A stretch of 64,000 bases of DNA, from the NCBI GenBank assembly GCA_016801885.1, contig CM028894.1:11979741-12043740 (forward strand), written 5' to 3'. The notes beneath the pieces were generated by a model, which was given only the letters and a program-made list of their open reading frames with translations, did not search any database and had not been told where the DNA came from. Of the stretch, positions 1 through 11,051 are shown piece by piece (the first letter of the stretch is position 1; the number at the start of each line of letters is the position of its first letter). This stretch comes from Toxotes chatareus (Eukaryota; Chordata; Actinopteri; Toxotidae). A program made the position numbers and the translations under genes.

Positions 1-3000
1 ACTATGACGTTTTTTTTATGACATTTTGAGGCCCAAAAATTTATTGACTTTTTTTGCCCGAAAAAAACGGCATACTATACTATGAAGTTTTTTATGACAT
101 TTTGAGGCCAAAAAAAGGTTGACTTTTTTTGCCCGAAAAAAATGCCATACTATACTATGATGTTTTTTATGACATTTTGAGGCCAAAAAATTCATTGTCT
201 TTTTTTGGCCGAAAAAAACGGCATACTATACTATGGCGTTTTTTATGACATTTTGAGGCCAAAAATTTTTTTGTCTTTTTTTGGCCGAAAAAAACGCAAT
301 ACTGTACTATGGCGTTTTTTATGACATTTTGAGGCCAAAAAAATCTATTGACTTTTTTTGGCCGAAAAAAACGGCATACTATACTATGACGTTTTTTATG
401 ACATTTTGAGGCTAAAAAATTCACTGTCTTTTTTTGGCCTAAAAAAACGGCATACTATACTATATGCGTTTTTATAACATTTTGAGGACAAAAATTTTTT
501 GATTTTTTGTTCGAAAATAACGGCATACTATACTATGACGTTTTTTTATGACATTTTGAGGCCAAAAATTTTTTGTCTTTTTGGCGAAAAAACGGCATAC
601 TATACTATGGCGTTTTTTATGACATTTTGAGGCCAAAAATTTTTTGTCTTTTTTAAAAAAAGCGGCATACTATAGCGCGTTTTTTATGACATTTTGAGGC
701 CAAAATTTTTTTTTGTCTTTTTGGCGAAAAAACGGCATACATACTATACTATGGCGTTTTTTTTATGACATTTTGAGGCCAAAAAATTTTTGACTTTTTT
801 GCCGAAAAAAGCGGCATACTATACTATGACGTTTTTTTATGACATTTTGGGCCCAAAATTTTTTTTGACTTTTTTTGCCCGAAAAAAACGGCATACTATA
901 CTATGACGTTTTTTTATGACATTTTGGGCCCAAAAATTTTTTTGACTTTTTTTGGCCGAAAAAAACGGCATACTATACTATGGCGTTTTTTATGACATTT
1001 TGAGGCCAAAAATTTTTTTGTCTTTTTTTGGCCGAAAAAAAACGGCATACTATACTATGGCGTTTTTTATGACATTTTGAGGCCAAAAAATTTTTGACTT
1101 TTTTTGCCCGAAAAAAACGGCATACTATACTATATGACGTTTTTTTTTATGACATTTTGGGCCAAAAAATTTTTTGACTTTTTTTGCCCGAAAAAAACGG
1201 CATACTATACTATGACGTTTTTTTATGACATTTTGGGCCCAAAAATTTTTTTGACTTTTTTTGCCCGAAAAAAACGGCATACTATACTATGAAGTTTTTT
1301 ATGACATTTTGAGGCCAAAAAAAATTTATTGACTTTTCTTGCCCGAAAAAAACGGCATACTATACTATGGCGTTTTTTATGACATTTTGAGGCCAAAAAA
1401 TTTATTGACTTTTTTTGACCGAAAAAAACGCCATACTATACTATGACGTTTTTTTATGACATTTTGAGGCTAAAAAATTTATTGACTTTTTTTGCCCGAA
1501 AAAAACGGCATACTATACTATGACGTTTTTTTATGACATTTTGGGCCCAAAAATTTTTTTGACTTTTTTTGCCCGAAAAAACGGCATACTATACTATGAC
1601 GTTTTTTATGAAATTTTGAGGCCCAAGAAAATGTTGACTTTTTTTGCCCGAAAAAAACGCCATACTATACTATGACGTTTTTTTATGACATTTTGAAGCC
1701 AAAAATTTTTTTGACTTTTTTTGCCCGAAAAAACGCCATACTATACTATATGACGTTTTTTATGACATTTTGAGGCCAAAAAATGTTGACTTTTTGCCGA
1801 AAAAAAAACGGCATACTATACTATGACGTTTTTTATGACATTTTGGGCCCAAAAATTTTTTTGACTTTTTTTGGCCGAAAAAAACGGCATACTATACTAT
1901 GAAGTTTTTTATGACATTTTGAGGCCAAAAAAAAAGGTTGACTTTTTTTGCCCGAAAAAAACGCCATACTATACTATGACATTTTTTATGACATTTTGAG
2001 GCCAAAAAAATGTTGACTTTTTTTGCCCGAAAAAAAAGCCATACTATACTATGACGTTTTTTATGACATTTTGAGGCTAAAAAATTTATTGACTTTTTTT
2101 ACCCGAAAAAAACGCCATACTATACCATGATGTTTTTTATGACATTTTGAGGCCAAAAAATTTATTGACTTTTTTTGGCCGAAAAAAACGGCATACCATA
2201 CCATGACGTTTTTTATGACATTTTGAGGCCCAAAAAAATTTTGACTTTTTGCCCGAAAAAAAGGCCATACTATACTATGATGTTTTTTATGACATTTTGA
2301 GGCGGAAAAAAACGCCATACTATACTATGACGTTTTTTATGACATTTTGAGGCCAAAAAAAATGTTGACTTTTTTTGCCCGAAAAAAACGGCATACTATA
2401 CTATGACGTTTTTTATGACATTTTGGGCCCCAAAAAATTTTTGACTTTTTTTGGCCGAAAAAAACGGCATACTATACTTTGAAGTTTTTTATGACATTTT
2501 GAGGCCAAAAAAAAAGGTTGACTTTTTTTGCCCGAAAAAAACGCCATACTATACTATGACATTTTTTATGACATTTTGAGGCCAAAAAAATGTTGACTTT
2601 TTTTGCCCGAAAAAAAAGCCATACTATACTATGACGTTTTTTATGACATTTTGAGGCCAAAAAAAATGTTGACTTTTTTTGGCCGAACAAAACGCCATAC
2701 TATACTATGACGTTTTTTATGACATTTTGAGGCTAAAAAATTTATTGACTTTTTTTACCCGAAAAAAACGCCATACTATACCATGATGTTTTTTATGACA
2801 TTTTGAGGCCAAAAAATTTATTGACTTTTTTTGGCCGAAAAAAACGGCATACCATACCATGACGTTTTTTATGACATTTTGAGGCCCAAAAAAATTTTGA
2901 CTTTTTGCCCGAAAAAAAGGCCATACTATACTATGATGTTTTTTATGACATTTTGAGGCCCAAAAAAATGTAGACTTTTTTTGCCCGAAAAAAACGGCAT

Positions 3001-3590
3001 ACTATACTATGACGTTTTTTATGACATTTTGAGGTCAAAAAAAAAGGTTGACTTTTTTTGCCCAAAAAAAACGCCATACTATACTATGACGTTTTTTATG
3101 ACAGTTTGAGGCCAAAAAAAATGTTGACTTTTTTTACCCGATACTATGACGTTTTTTATGACATTTTGAGGCCAAAAAAAATGTTGACTTTTTTTGGCAG
3201 AAAAAAACGGCATACTATACTATGACGTTTTTTGGCACTTTTTTAGGTTATACTGAAGTATGACTTTTTGTGGCCGATTTTGACGCCATACTATACTATG
3301 TCGTTTTTTTTGCACTTTTTGAGGCCCTACTAAATTAAGACTTTTTTTGACCGATTGTGACGCCATACTATACTAAGTCGTTTCTTTAGCACTTTTTGAG
3401 GCCAAAAATATTTTTTTACTTTTTTTGACTGATTTTTAAGCCATACTATACTATTACGTTTTTTTGAGGCCATACTAAAGTATGACTTATTTTGGTCTAT
3501 TTTTTAGCCTTACTATACTATGACTTTTTTGGCCTATTTTCAAGCCTTCATATACTTTGACCTTTTTTAGCTTCTTGTGTATTTTTGGAG
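1..3590. repeat. AT-rich tandem satellite array, unit about 76 bp, decaying at right edge
   Basis: Head-to-tail units of 74-78 bp, about 45 copies, run from the left window edge. Each unit carries a TATGACGTTTTTTATGACAT block, a TTTTGAGGCCAAAAA block, a TTGACTTTTTTTGGCCGAAA block (with gcccg variants) and a CGGCATACTATACTATG block. From about 3225 the units diverge, and at 3481-3590 the spacing of TATGAC/TTTGAC falls to 37-38 bp, half the main unit. The array is open at the left edge, so its full size is unknown. Open frames across it simply follow the repeat period and are not genes. Confidence 0.97.
1901..2960. repeat. Higher-order duplication inside the satellite
   Basis: The block starting with the gaag variant at 1901 recurs at 2481. 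It carries the same rare variants in the same order: CATTTTTTATG, AAAAAAAAGCCATAC, CCATACTATACCATGATG, GGCATACCATACCATG and the short CTTTTTGCCCG unit. The offset is 580 bp at the start and 656 bp after one unit, because the second copy has one extra 76 bp unit near 2640-2710. This shows a recent multi-unit duplication. Confidence 0.85.
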
Positions 3591-5564
3591 AGACAGCAAT
3601 CATAAAAAAAAATTCAAATTAATTTTCAAGCATCTTCTTCATCAATAAAAAAATTCTAATATATTCCTTCATTTTAAACTCTGCAGCTCTATAATACTTT
3701 GTGTGTGTGTGTGCAGTCCCACCTCCTGCATTGTGAAATGTGTACTCACGCAGTATAAATATAGTTATATATAATATCTAACAGGCCTTTTGGCCCTGGC
3801 TGCTCTGCTGCACTCAGCTTTCTAGCTGCTCTTGTCTCTGTATAATCCCTCCTCCTCATGAATACATTAACGCCGGAGCCTTAAACTCAGCTTAGCTGGC
3901 GGCTCAGCGTCACAGCACATCCTATTACCGACTTTAAATCATTAATGTGACATCGTTTTCAGTCAATTTCCAAACACCCACGGTCAAAAAATGCATATTT
4001 CACTGAGCCGGTGCAGAGAGAGGGCCACGCTCAAAGTCACACAGTGGAAAATACGCATGCGCATGTTGAGACAAACATTTAAGTGCATGTGATTCACACA
4101 AGTTTTTCTCTGAGCTTTACAGGATATACACAAGCAGAAAAAAAGTTGGAGGGAGTGAATTCGTATCGAGAAAACGCACAGAAAAATACGAACGGGCATT
4201 CAAATGTGAATATGTGCCCTCTGTAGTAGTTTTCACTCTTTTGTCTCAGCTATTGTGATGAAAATACCCAGTGGATAATTGTGGTTTTAGCTGAGCTAAC
4301 TCATACAGTACACCTTAGGGTGTAAGTGTGTGTGTACAGCACATATATGTGTGTGATTTAATCTGTGAGGGTAGCCACCATTTGCTTCCTCCAGCATTTC
4401 ATGTACTGCTGACAATAAAGGAAGAAGAAAAATCTGAATCCCCTTTCTGCTCCTCAACTATTCAAACATAAACCTTTTCTCAGGTTTTTACCTCCAGGCT
4501 GCCACTGAAAAATTCACAACACCCAGAGAACAACTAAGTCCTTCACTTACTGTAGGAGTTGTGGATCTGCCCCCATCGTGCCTCTTTATTGCATCAAAAG
4601 GGCTTTTTTTGTGTGTGTGTGTGAAGCTATGGTAATTAGCAAATCACGTAAAATCATCTCCTCGGAGTGCATTTAACTGTTTTTATGCGCGGTGCGTCGG
4701 ACCAGGTGGTGGGGGCTGATTGTGGAACATATGGATGCAGATGGGGACAGCATATTAATGGGCGCACTGAGTGGGGTTTTGTGTTTTTAACCCTTAAAAG
4801 TGGAGGCATGAACATCCTCAACATCCTTAAGCGAGCATCAATTAAAGATTTGCTTTTAAACTGGTGACAGCAGCGCAGGCAGCTGGCACCAGGCACTTTG
4901 ACGAGGCTTAGCGAGACGGTGAGAGATGGCTGCACGGTGTTCTCTTTTTTTGTGTTTTTTTCTTACTTTAACATGTACACACACATTTGATCACGTCACC
5001 CCCCTTCTGCCATGTCCCTTGTTGTGCTTAATTAGGTTATCAGGTTGCTAACGGGCCGTGATTCGGCTCCACGCCTCCCAGCTGGCCCTCTGATTGGAGG
5101 GGCAAGAAGGTGGACTTAGCATAATTAACACGTTGTTATGGAGATGATTGAATTGTTCGTCGACACATGGGCAGTGCTCACATTGTGTCACTGAGAGGAG
5201 GACAGAAGGAAATGTTGAGGACTTTTTTGGAGCCAAAAATAAAACAGATGGAAAACCTGCAAATTGTTTTTATCTATCTGTCTATATCACCTGTTCATGA
5301 TGCCTTTAAAAAACAAATTTAACTCACTTCAGTGTAACAGTTTGTGCATATTTACTCATTTATTTATCTTTTTGGCTTTATTAATTTCACATAAACAAGT
5401 GTAGATGCATGCACTGTCCTGCGAGTTGTTGTTTTTTTTTTGAGTAAGGATGGCAGTTTCTATTTGTATGTTTATATGAATGTGTTGGAACTGTAAAGCC
5501 ATTGTGTGAATGTGAATGTATGTGTGGAAGCAAAAGAAGTGACCAGGACCAGCACAAGTTTTAC
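3591..5564. other. Intergenic stretch downstream of sox5
   Basis: This lies between the satellite and the probable end of sox5. I see no coding exon on either strand. It contains short TG repeats near 3700 and 4330, T-rich simple sequence near 4600 and 4950, and three stretches of complex, mixed composition (about 3781-3960, 4640-4880 and 4985-5170) with ATTAATG, TTAATTAGG and CATAATTAAC-type motifs. Confidence 0.6.
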
Positions 5565-6341
5565 CGAACACATTGCTGTCTTTATTAGAGCCTTGTCTGG
5601 CAGTAATACTGAAAAAAAGTGAACTTAGAACAGATGGTGGTGGCAGCCCACGGCTTTTTTTTTTTTTCCTGTTTTTCTTTATTTCTTTGATATTTTTCTT
5701 CATTTTTTTTGTGAGAGTACTGCAACTCCTGCTTTTCTGTGGCATGGATAACATCAATAAAAGAGACAATAGGGAGAGAAAAAAGAAATATACAACTTAT
5801 ATTACACTGTGTTATGAACAAAATATAAATCTATAACTCTATGTTATATTTACATAATTATCTTTCTTGATTTTTCAAGTTGAGATGTAAGATATTTTTT
5901 TTTTACTTGTAATAATTCTTACTTTGTTTTGAGCTCCACTCGTGACTTTGATTGTCTTAAATAATATCATCATCATCATCATTTTCATTGTCTTGATATG
6001 GGGACAGACCTTGCCAGCAGGGATGATTGACGTCTTAATGCCCCCCCTCCCCACCCTCCTGAAAACCTAAGAATGGATCGATCCACTTACCCCCCTCTCT
6101 CCAGCATCGGGTTGAACCATGGTGTGATAGCAGGGGTGACTATACAGCAAAATTAAGACCCAGAGGCTCAATTTGTGGCATGTAGCGAACATCTATAGCG
6201 AGAATGATTGTGGGGATCACTACGTGACAGCACACCTGAAGAGTAGTCATGGCTCCTGTAGCATCGCGTGGAGCTAAAACAAAGCAAAGGGCTCCTGATG
6301 AGAAGTGACTTTAAAGATACTGTAGATATGCCTGGTCGCCT

Positions 6342-6375
<34 letters not shown>

Positions 6376-8601
6376 CACGCAGTGGAACACCCCTGGCGGA
6401 CCATGGTAAACACTGCTTTCCTATGATTTAAAAAAATTACTGCTATCACAAAAACAAAATATATGTACAGGATTTTAAATCTAGAATACTGGATTTCAAA
6501 AAAAGGACAGCATAGGATTTGTTTGGTTGTCATGATAATCTCTTCGTTTGAAATGTGTGTTAATGATCGTGTTTGTGTGCATGTATGTGTGTGTGGATCC
6601 AAGCCAGTGATGTTCCACTGTGTCTCAGTGAGGCGGCCAAACTAGTAAACGGGGACGGGACTCTTTGTTCACAGAAAACAGTTTCCAAAAGTGATAAAAC
6701 TGATTTCCCAAAACAAAAACAAAAAAAAAGAGAGGAAAAAAGGCAAAATAAAACAGAGGAAACTTCACATTATACATTATAATAACCATTACAAATAAAA
6801 TTATAATAACAATAAAAAAAATGTTCTTCTTTTTTCTCTGACTGCACAGAGTCTGAGTGCTTTTTAGAAATGGGTGTGGACATGAGAAGGTTACATCTTC
6901 AGCTCGGAGGAGGGCTGGCGTCAAGTCTGTCAGTCCAGCTCACCATCCTAACTCCGCCCGCCCACCCGTCCGGAGGATTAATAAAAAATGAACGCATCAA
7001 AAAAGAAGGGAACAAAGAATGTGAAACAAAGAAAGGTAAAATGACAACTTTTGTTTAGATCTAAATACCTACAGCTAAATAGAATAATGTTTCATTGACT
7101 GTCATAGTTTCATATGGTCATAAAAACCCGATAAAGAGGAGAAAAATAAATTATACTGTACATAACTTACTAAACTTAGGAAACGCTGACCATCCTTATA
7201 ATTATTGTTAATAATATTATTAGACTAGAGGCAGTTTGAAGAGAAATAATAAAATACAGTATTCAAATACAAACAGAAACACTGACTGGCTGACTTCACC
7301 TCGGCTTTGCCTGCTAAGGACAGCAGGACGACGCTGATTGGAGGGAGCAGGAAAACACTGAGGGACAGAACAACAATTGTACGTGTGTGTGTAAGTGTGT
7401 GTATGAGTGTGTGGTACAGTAAATAACAGCAGCAGCACGAGTTGCCTGTCTTTTCCGTATCCTGGATGTTTTTAGCTTCTTTTTCGCACTTAACAAAAAA
7501 AAAAAGAAGAAGGGCACACACGTGCAAACGGCCAGTGAATGAGTATACAGAACACACACCGACACACACTCACACTGTCGGATGTTTCGAGCTAAGTGAT
7601 GTTCTGCCCCAGACGAGATCAAGATAGAGGGGACGGAGCGAGAGGAAAACCGGTGGATTGTCTCACAACACAGTGCTTTCGTTTCTGCTCCGTGACGCCA
7701 GAGAGACTCCCCTTCTCTCCCCTGAAAATCCAGTCAAAGTGGGACAGTCCACACTGTACTGCTCAGTCCTGGCTGGACCATCCCATTGGATTCCGAACGG
7801 GGGAGAGCGGGCAGTCACAAAAACACAGAGAAAAAAAGGGGGGAACCGCTGACAGCACACTGCGAGGTTGAAGAAAAGATATTCTTTTTGTTAAAAATAA
7901 ACATGTCTGATGTCTTTCAGGTGCTTTACAACAAAAGGGGAAAAAGAAATGTCTCTTTTTTCTATTATTATTCAAACTTGTAGCACAAAAACAACAAATC
8001 ACATTCACAAGCCACTTATTGGCACCGTGTACCTGAGTGAGAATATTATAGAACCAAAGAAAAAAAAGCTGTTTTTTTTTTTTTAAAAGTGTCTCTTGAT
8101 AATAAACAGGTCCGCCATCTTAAAGTGTCATCTGTTAGCCTTTGACAGGTCCACTGTTCCGTCTTTCATTTTAAAATGTCTTCTTTTTCTACAAACGGGT
8201 CTAAAAGGTTGCTTTCTGAGTGTGACTTTTACTTCTCCTCACTCGTGGCATTACTCAAACTCTTGCAGTAGTACTTGAATATTCCTCAGCAAGCTTCAGA
8301 GTCGTCTCTGGTCGTCTCTTCCTCCCAGACTCCAGTTTGTGTAACAGTCAGTGTGAGTGACAGGTCCTGTGCTTCAGTTGATTGATCAGATGCTGGTATC
8401 AGGACTCCAGGTTGGGGGAGTGGCTCTGTTAAAAGAGTCCATGTTAGTCAGGAAGGGGAAAAGGTGGCGGGTTTGTGAGATTGGGGCTCAAGGTGATTGG
8501 CAAAAGAGAAAGTCTTCTTTTCTTCCTGATTGGTCAGTTTGGGATTTTGGGGCGGTTAACCAGCTGTGATTGGCTTAAAAGTAGGCAGCTCTCACGCCGT
8601 C
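5565..8601 (-). other. sox5: Probable sox5 3' untranslated region
   Basis: About 3 kb follows the stop codon on the minus strand without further coding features. The first 130 nt hold five ATTGG sites on the plus strand. Lower down are a (CA)n repeat (6342-6379), A/T-rich stretches (7060-7250, 7860-8100) and several moderately complex blocks. The lower limit is set by an AATAAA at 5581-5586. Other minus-strand AATAAA hexamers at 5678-5683, 5377-5382 and 5359-5364 could give shorter or longer ends. The UTR extent is inference; transcripts would settle it. Confidence 0.45.
5581..5586 (-). terminator. Candidate polyadenylation signal of sox5 (AATAAA)
   Basis: On the minus strand the sequence reads CTCTAATAAAGACAGCAATG, followed by GTGTTCGG and then a TGGTCCTGGTCAC stretch. 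That is the usual arrangement of hexamer, cleavage region and GU-rich element. Three alternative hexamers exist within 320 bp, so this choice is tentative. Confidence 0.4.
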
Positions 8602-8899
8602 CTATTGGGTGATATGGTTCTCGTTATCGCTGGCGTAATCTGCTTCTTCGTCTTCGTAGTCAAAGTCGTCGTACACATCGCCGTTGCTGTCGTCCAGCCG
8701 TTGCTCCTCCTCCTTGATGCGTGGCTCGTCCCCCTTCAGACCGGGCATGTGGGCGTTATGGTGGTGGTTGGCGTTGGGTTCAGGGCTGCTGGACATGCTT
8801 GAATGCTCTGAGGGCATTTGGGGGGAGGGCATTCCTGCCATGGACAGGGCACCTGGGTAGACCACACCTGCTGAGGACAGGGGAAGCTGGCCCTGCTGC
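8602..8899 (-). CDS. sox5: sox5 last coding exon: C-terminal tail and TAG stop
   Basis: A 298-nt coding part with one base of Gly, 98 codons and TAG. It starts QQGQLPLSSAGVVYPGALSM, continues AGMPSPQMPSEHSSMSSSPE, then PNANHHHNAHMPGLKGDEPR, IKEEEQRLDDSNGDVYDDFD, and ends YEDEEADYASDNENHITQ. The acidic tail is typical of SOX5. Two parts differ from the human protein: the MPVIQSTYG block is replaced by a His/Asn-rich MP-containing stretch, and the end is HITQ rather than HIAGQAN. The acceptor is GCGTTACAG, and the exon continues into the 3' UTR. Confidence 0.95.
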
Positions 8900-11009
8900 C
8901 TGTAACGCATGCAGAGGGAAAAGGATTACAGTGCACGAAAGGCAGTGTTCAGGCTCCGACTGTCTCAGTGGTAAATGCTGAAACGCCTCCTTGAGCAGTG
9001 GTTCCCTACCTTTTCATCAGGTGACCCCTTAAAAGAACACTTACATGTTCCTGGAAATAAGCTTATTGTTGCTAAGAATCAGAAGAGAAAATTTATGTCA
9101 CTCTCATATTTGTACACTAAACTTTTGCTTTTGTTTGAATTGAACGAGGTCTTTATGCCAAGCTAAGCTAACCAGATGCTGGCTGCAGCATCATATTTAA
9201 CTTCCTCACATAAATGTGACATTAATCTCTAAAAACATCCGACTATTCCTATAAAAAGTTTACTTGCGATCCCTCAAAACCTGTTGCGACCTGTTCTACC
9301 AAAGAGTGTTTTTCTCCTTTGTTTTCTTTGAATTCTTTTTAAAGGTCAAGATCAAGTAAATCAAAAGATAAAAATCAAAGTTTAAAGGAAGGTCTGAAAA
9401 AGTAACAAGACGTTGCTGCAGAAATGTGTTTTTTTCTGCCTCCCTGCATTATATCCTCTTAATCATCTTGCCACCTCTCATTTTTATCTCGTGGCTCTTT
9501 GTAGGGGTCCTGACCCCGAGGTTGGGAACCACTGTCCTTGAGATTTTATTAGAAAGCACAGTTCAGTTCAACAATGTCTACAATGCTGAGAAAGATTTAA
9601 TACAGCAAAACCATTTGCTATCTTATGAGACTTGCTTGCGTTAAGGCCCTATTTCTAAGCACCACACATGAGAAACAGTCTCTTTACCCTACACTGAAGT
9701 ATTGTCTCATTTCCTGTCTGCGGGACCTCATGATGGCTTTGTACTCGCCAATACGCAGCTTCTTGCCGTCCACCAGGCAGGTGCGTTTGGGCCGCGGCTT
9801 GTACTTGTAGTCCGGGTATTTTTCCAGGTGCTGCTTGCTGAGACGAGCCTGCTCCTCATAGTAGGGCTGCTTCTCCAGGTTGGTCATGGCTTTCCAGCGT
9901 GAGCCTGGACAGAGACGGGAACACACTGTTAATGATAATAATGATCTGTGTACTCTGTCTTTTTTTTGGGAAAATGGCTCCAAAGAGATTTAGATAAAAT
10001 AACAGCAGGGCAGTGAATATAAAAATAAAACATTAAAGAGGGTTTTGATCATTTCATTGGAGCAAGGTGAAAAAAAAAAAAATTGAGTGTGTACGCCAGG
10101 GTGGATGTCAATTGCATAGTGTGTGAGGAACAAGTGTCTGTGTGGCGATCACATGCGCATACCGTCACTCGTTTAACATCGTTTACACTCACACATCCAC
10201 AGGCGCACACAGATAATGGCGGAAGTTTCACCCGCAAAGCGAACGCAGAGCAGAGAAAACGAGGTCAATGAGGAGAGCAGTGAGGACGACAGGTACTCAT
10301 CTAAACTAATGAGGACTTCACTTAACCTGCTGTCATCTCTCTGAGCTCAGTTTCTGTGTGTGTGTATCAGTCCACTGCATGTGTGTGTATGAGTGTGTGT
10401 GTGTGTGTGTGTGTGTGTATGTAATCTTGAGCATGTCTTCCCCTGTGTGTTTCATATCTGGTCTGAATTTGCACTTGACTACTGTATGTTTAATGGGTAA
10501 AAGCTGTCAACACTTGGCTGTTCCCTTGCTCTGTCTTTCTCTGTTCTGCTCTGCGATCTGTTAGCAATCGAGAGAGGGGGGGAGAGAGAAAGAGGCAGAG
10601 GCAGAGAGAGAGAGAGGAGGCTTATTAAAACCAGATTTCCCTGTGTTATAAAACGCTTAGGAGCTCTTTAAAATGTCAGGGCCGATCCCGGCGGTCTGGG
10701 GGAAATGTCAGGCGGCCTCGCGCTGCTTGTTTAATGCATAATGAATTATATCATCATTTGTCGGAGCCATGCTCTCCCCAGCCGTTCATTAACAGCAGCT
10801 TACACGATGCCACCGCTTGTAAGGAAATCACCGCCAGTGTGTATTTGTGTGTGTTTGAGAAAGTGGGATATATATATATATATATATATATGTATGACCC
10901 ACACCACATGCATCTCCCTTTTGTTTGGGCTGTACATGAGGAGTGGTGGGTTAGGTGACAAAGGTGGGGCAAAGGCTATAGTGTGTGTGTAGGTGGGAGG
11001 GGTGTATGT

Positions 11010-11051
<42 letters not shown>

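Noticed and set aside
1..3590. Open frames in the satellite on both strands encoding Phe/Lys/Cys-rich repeated peptides
   Set aside because: They follow the repeat period, change frame whenever unit length changes, and have no family resemblance. They are by-products of the array.
1..3590. CRISPR-like array
   Set aside because: There are no unique spacers: the whole unit is repeated and variable in length, in a vertebrate genome.
8566..9902. Plus-strand open frames over 8566-8802 and 9702-9902
   Set aside because: They are antisense to the sox5 C-terminal and HMG exons, whose minus-strand reading is clearly the real one.
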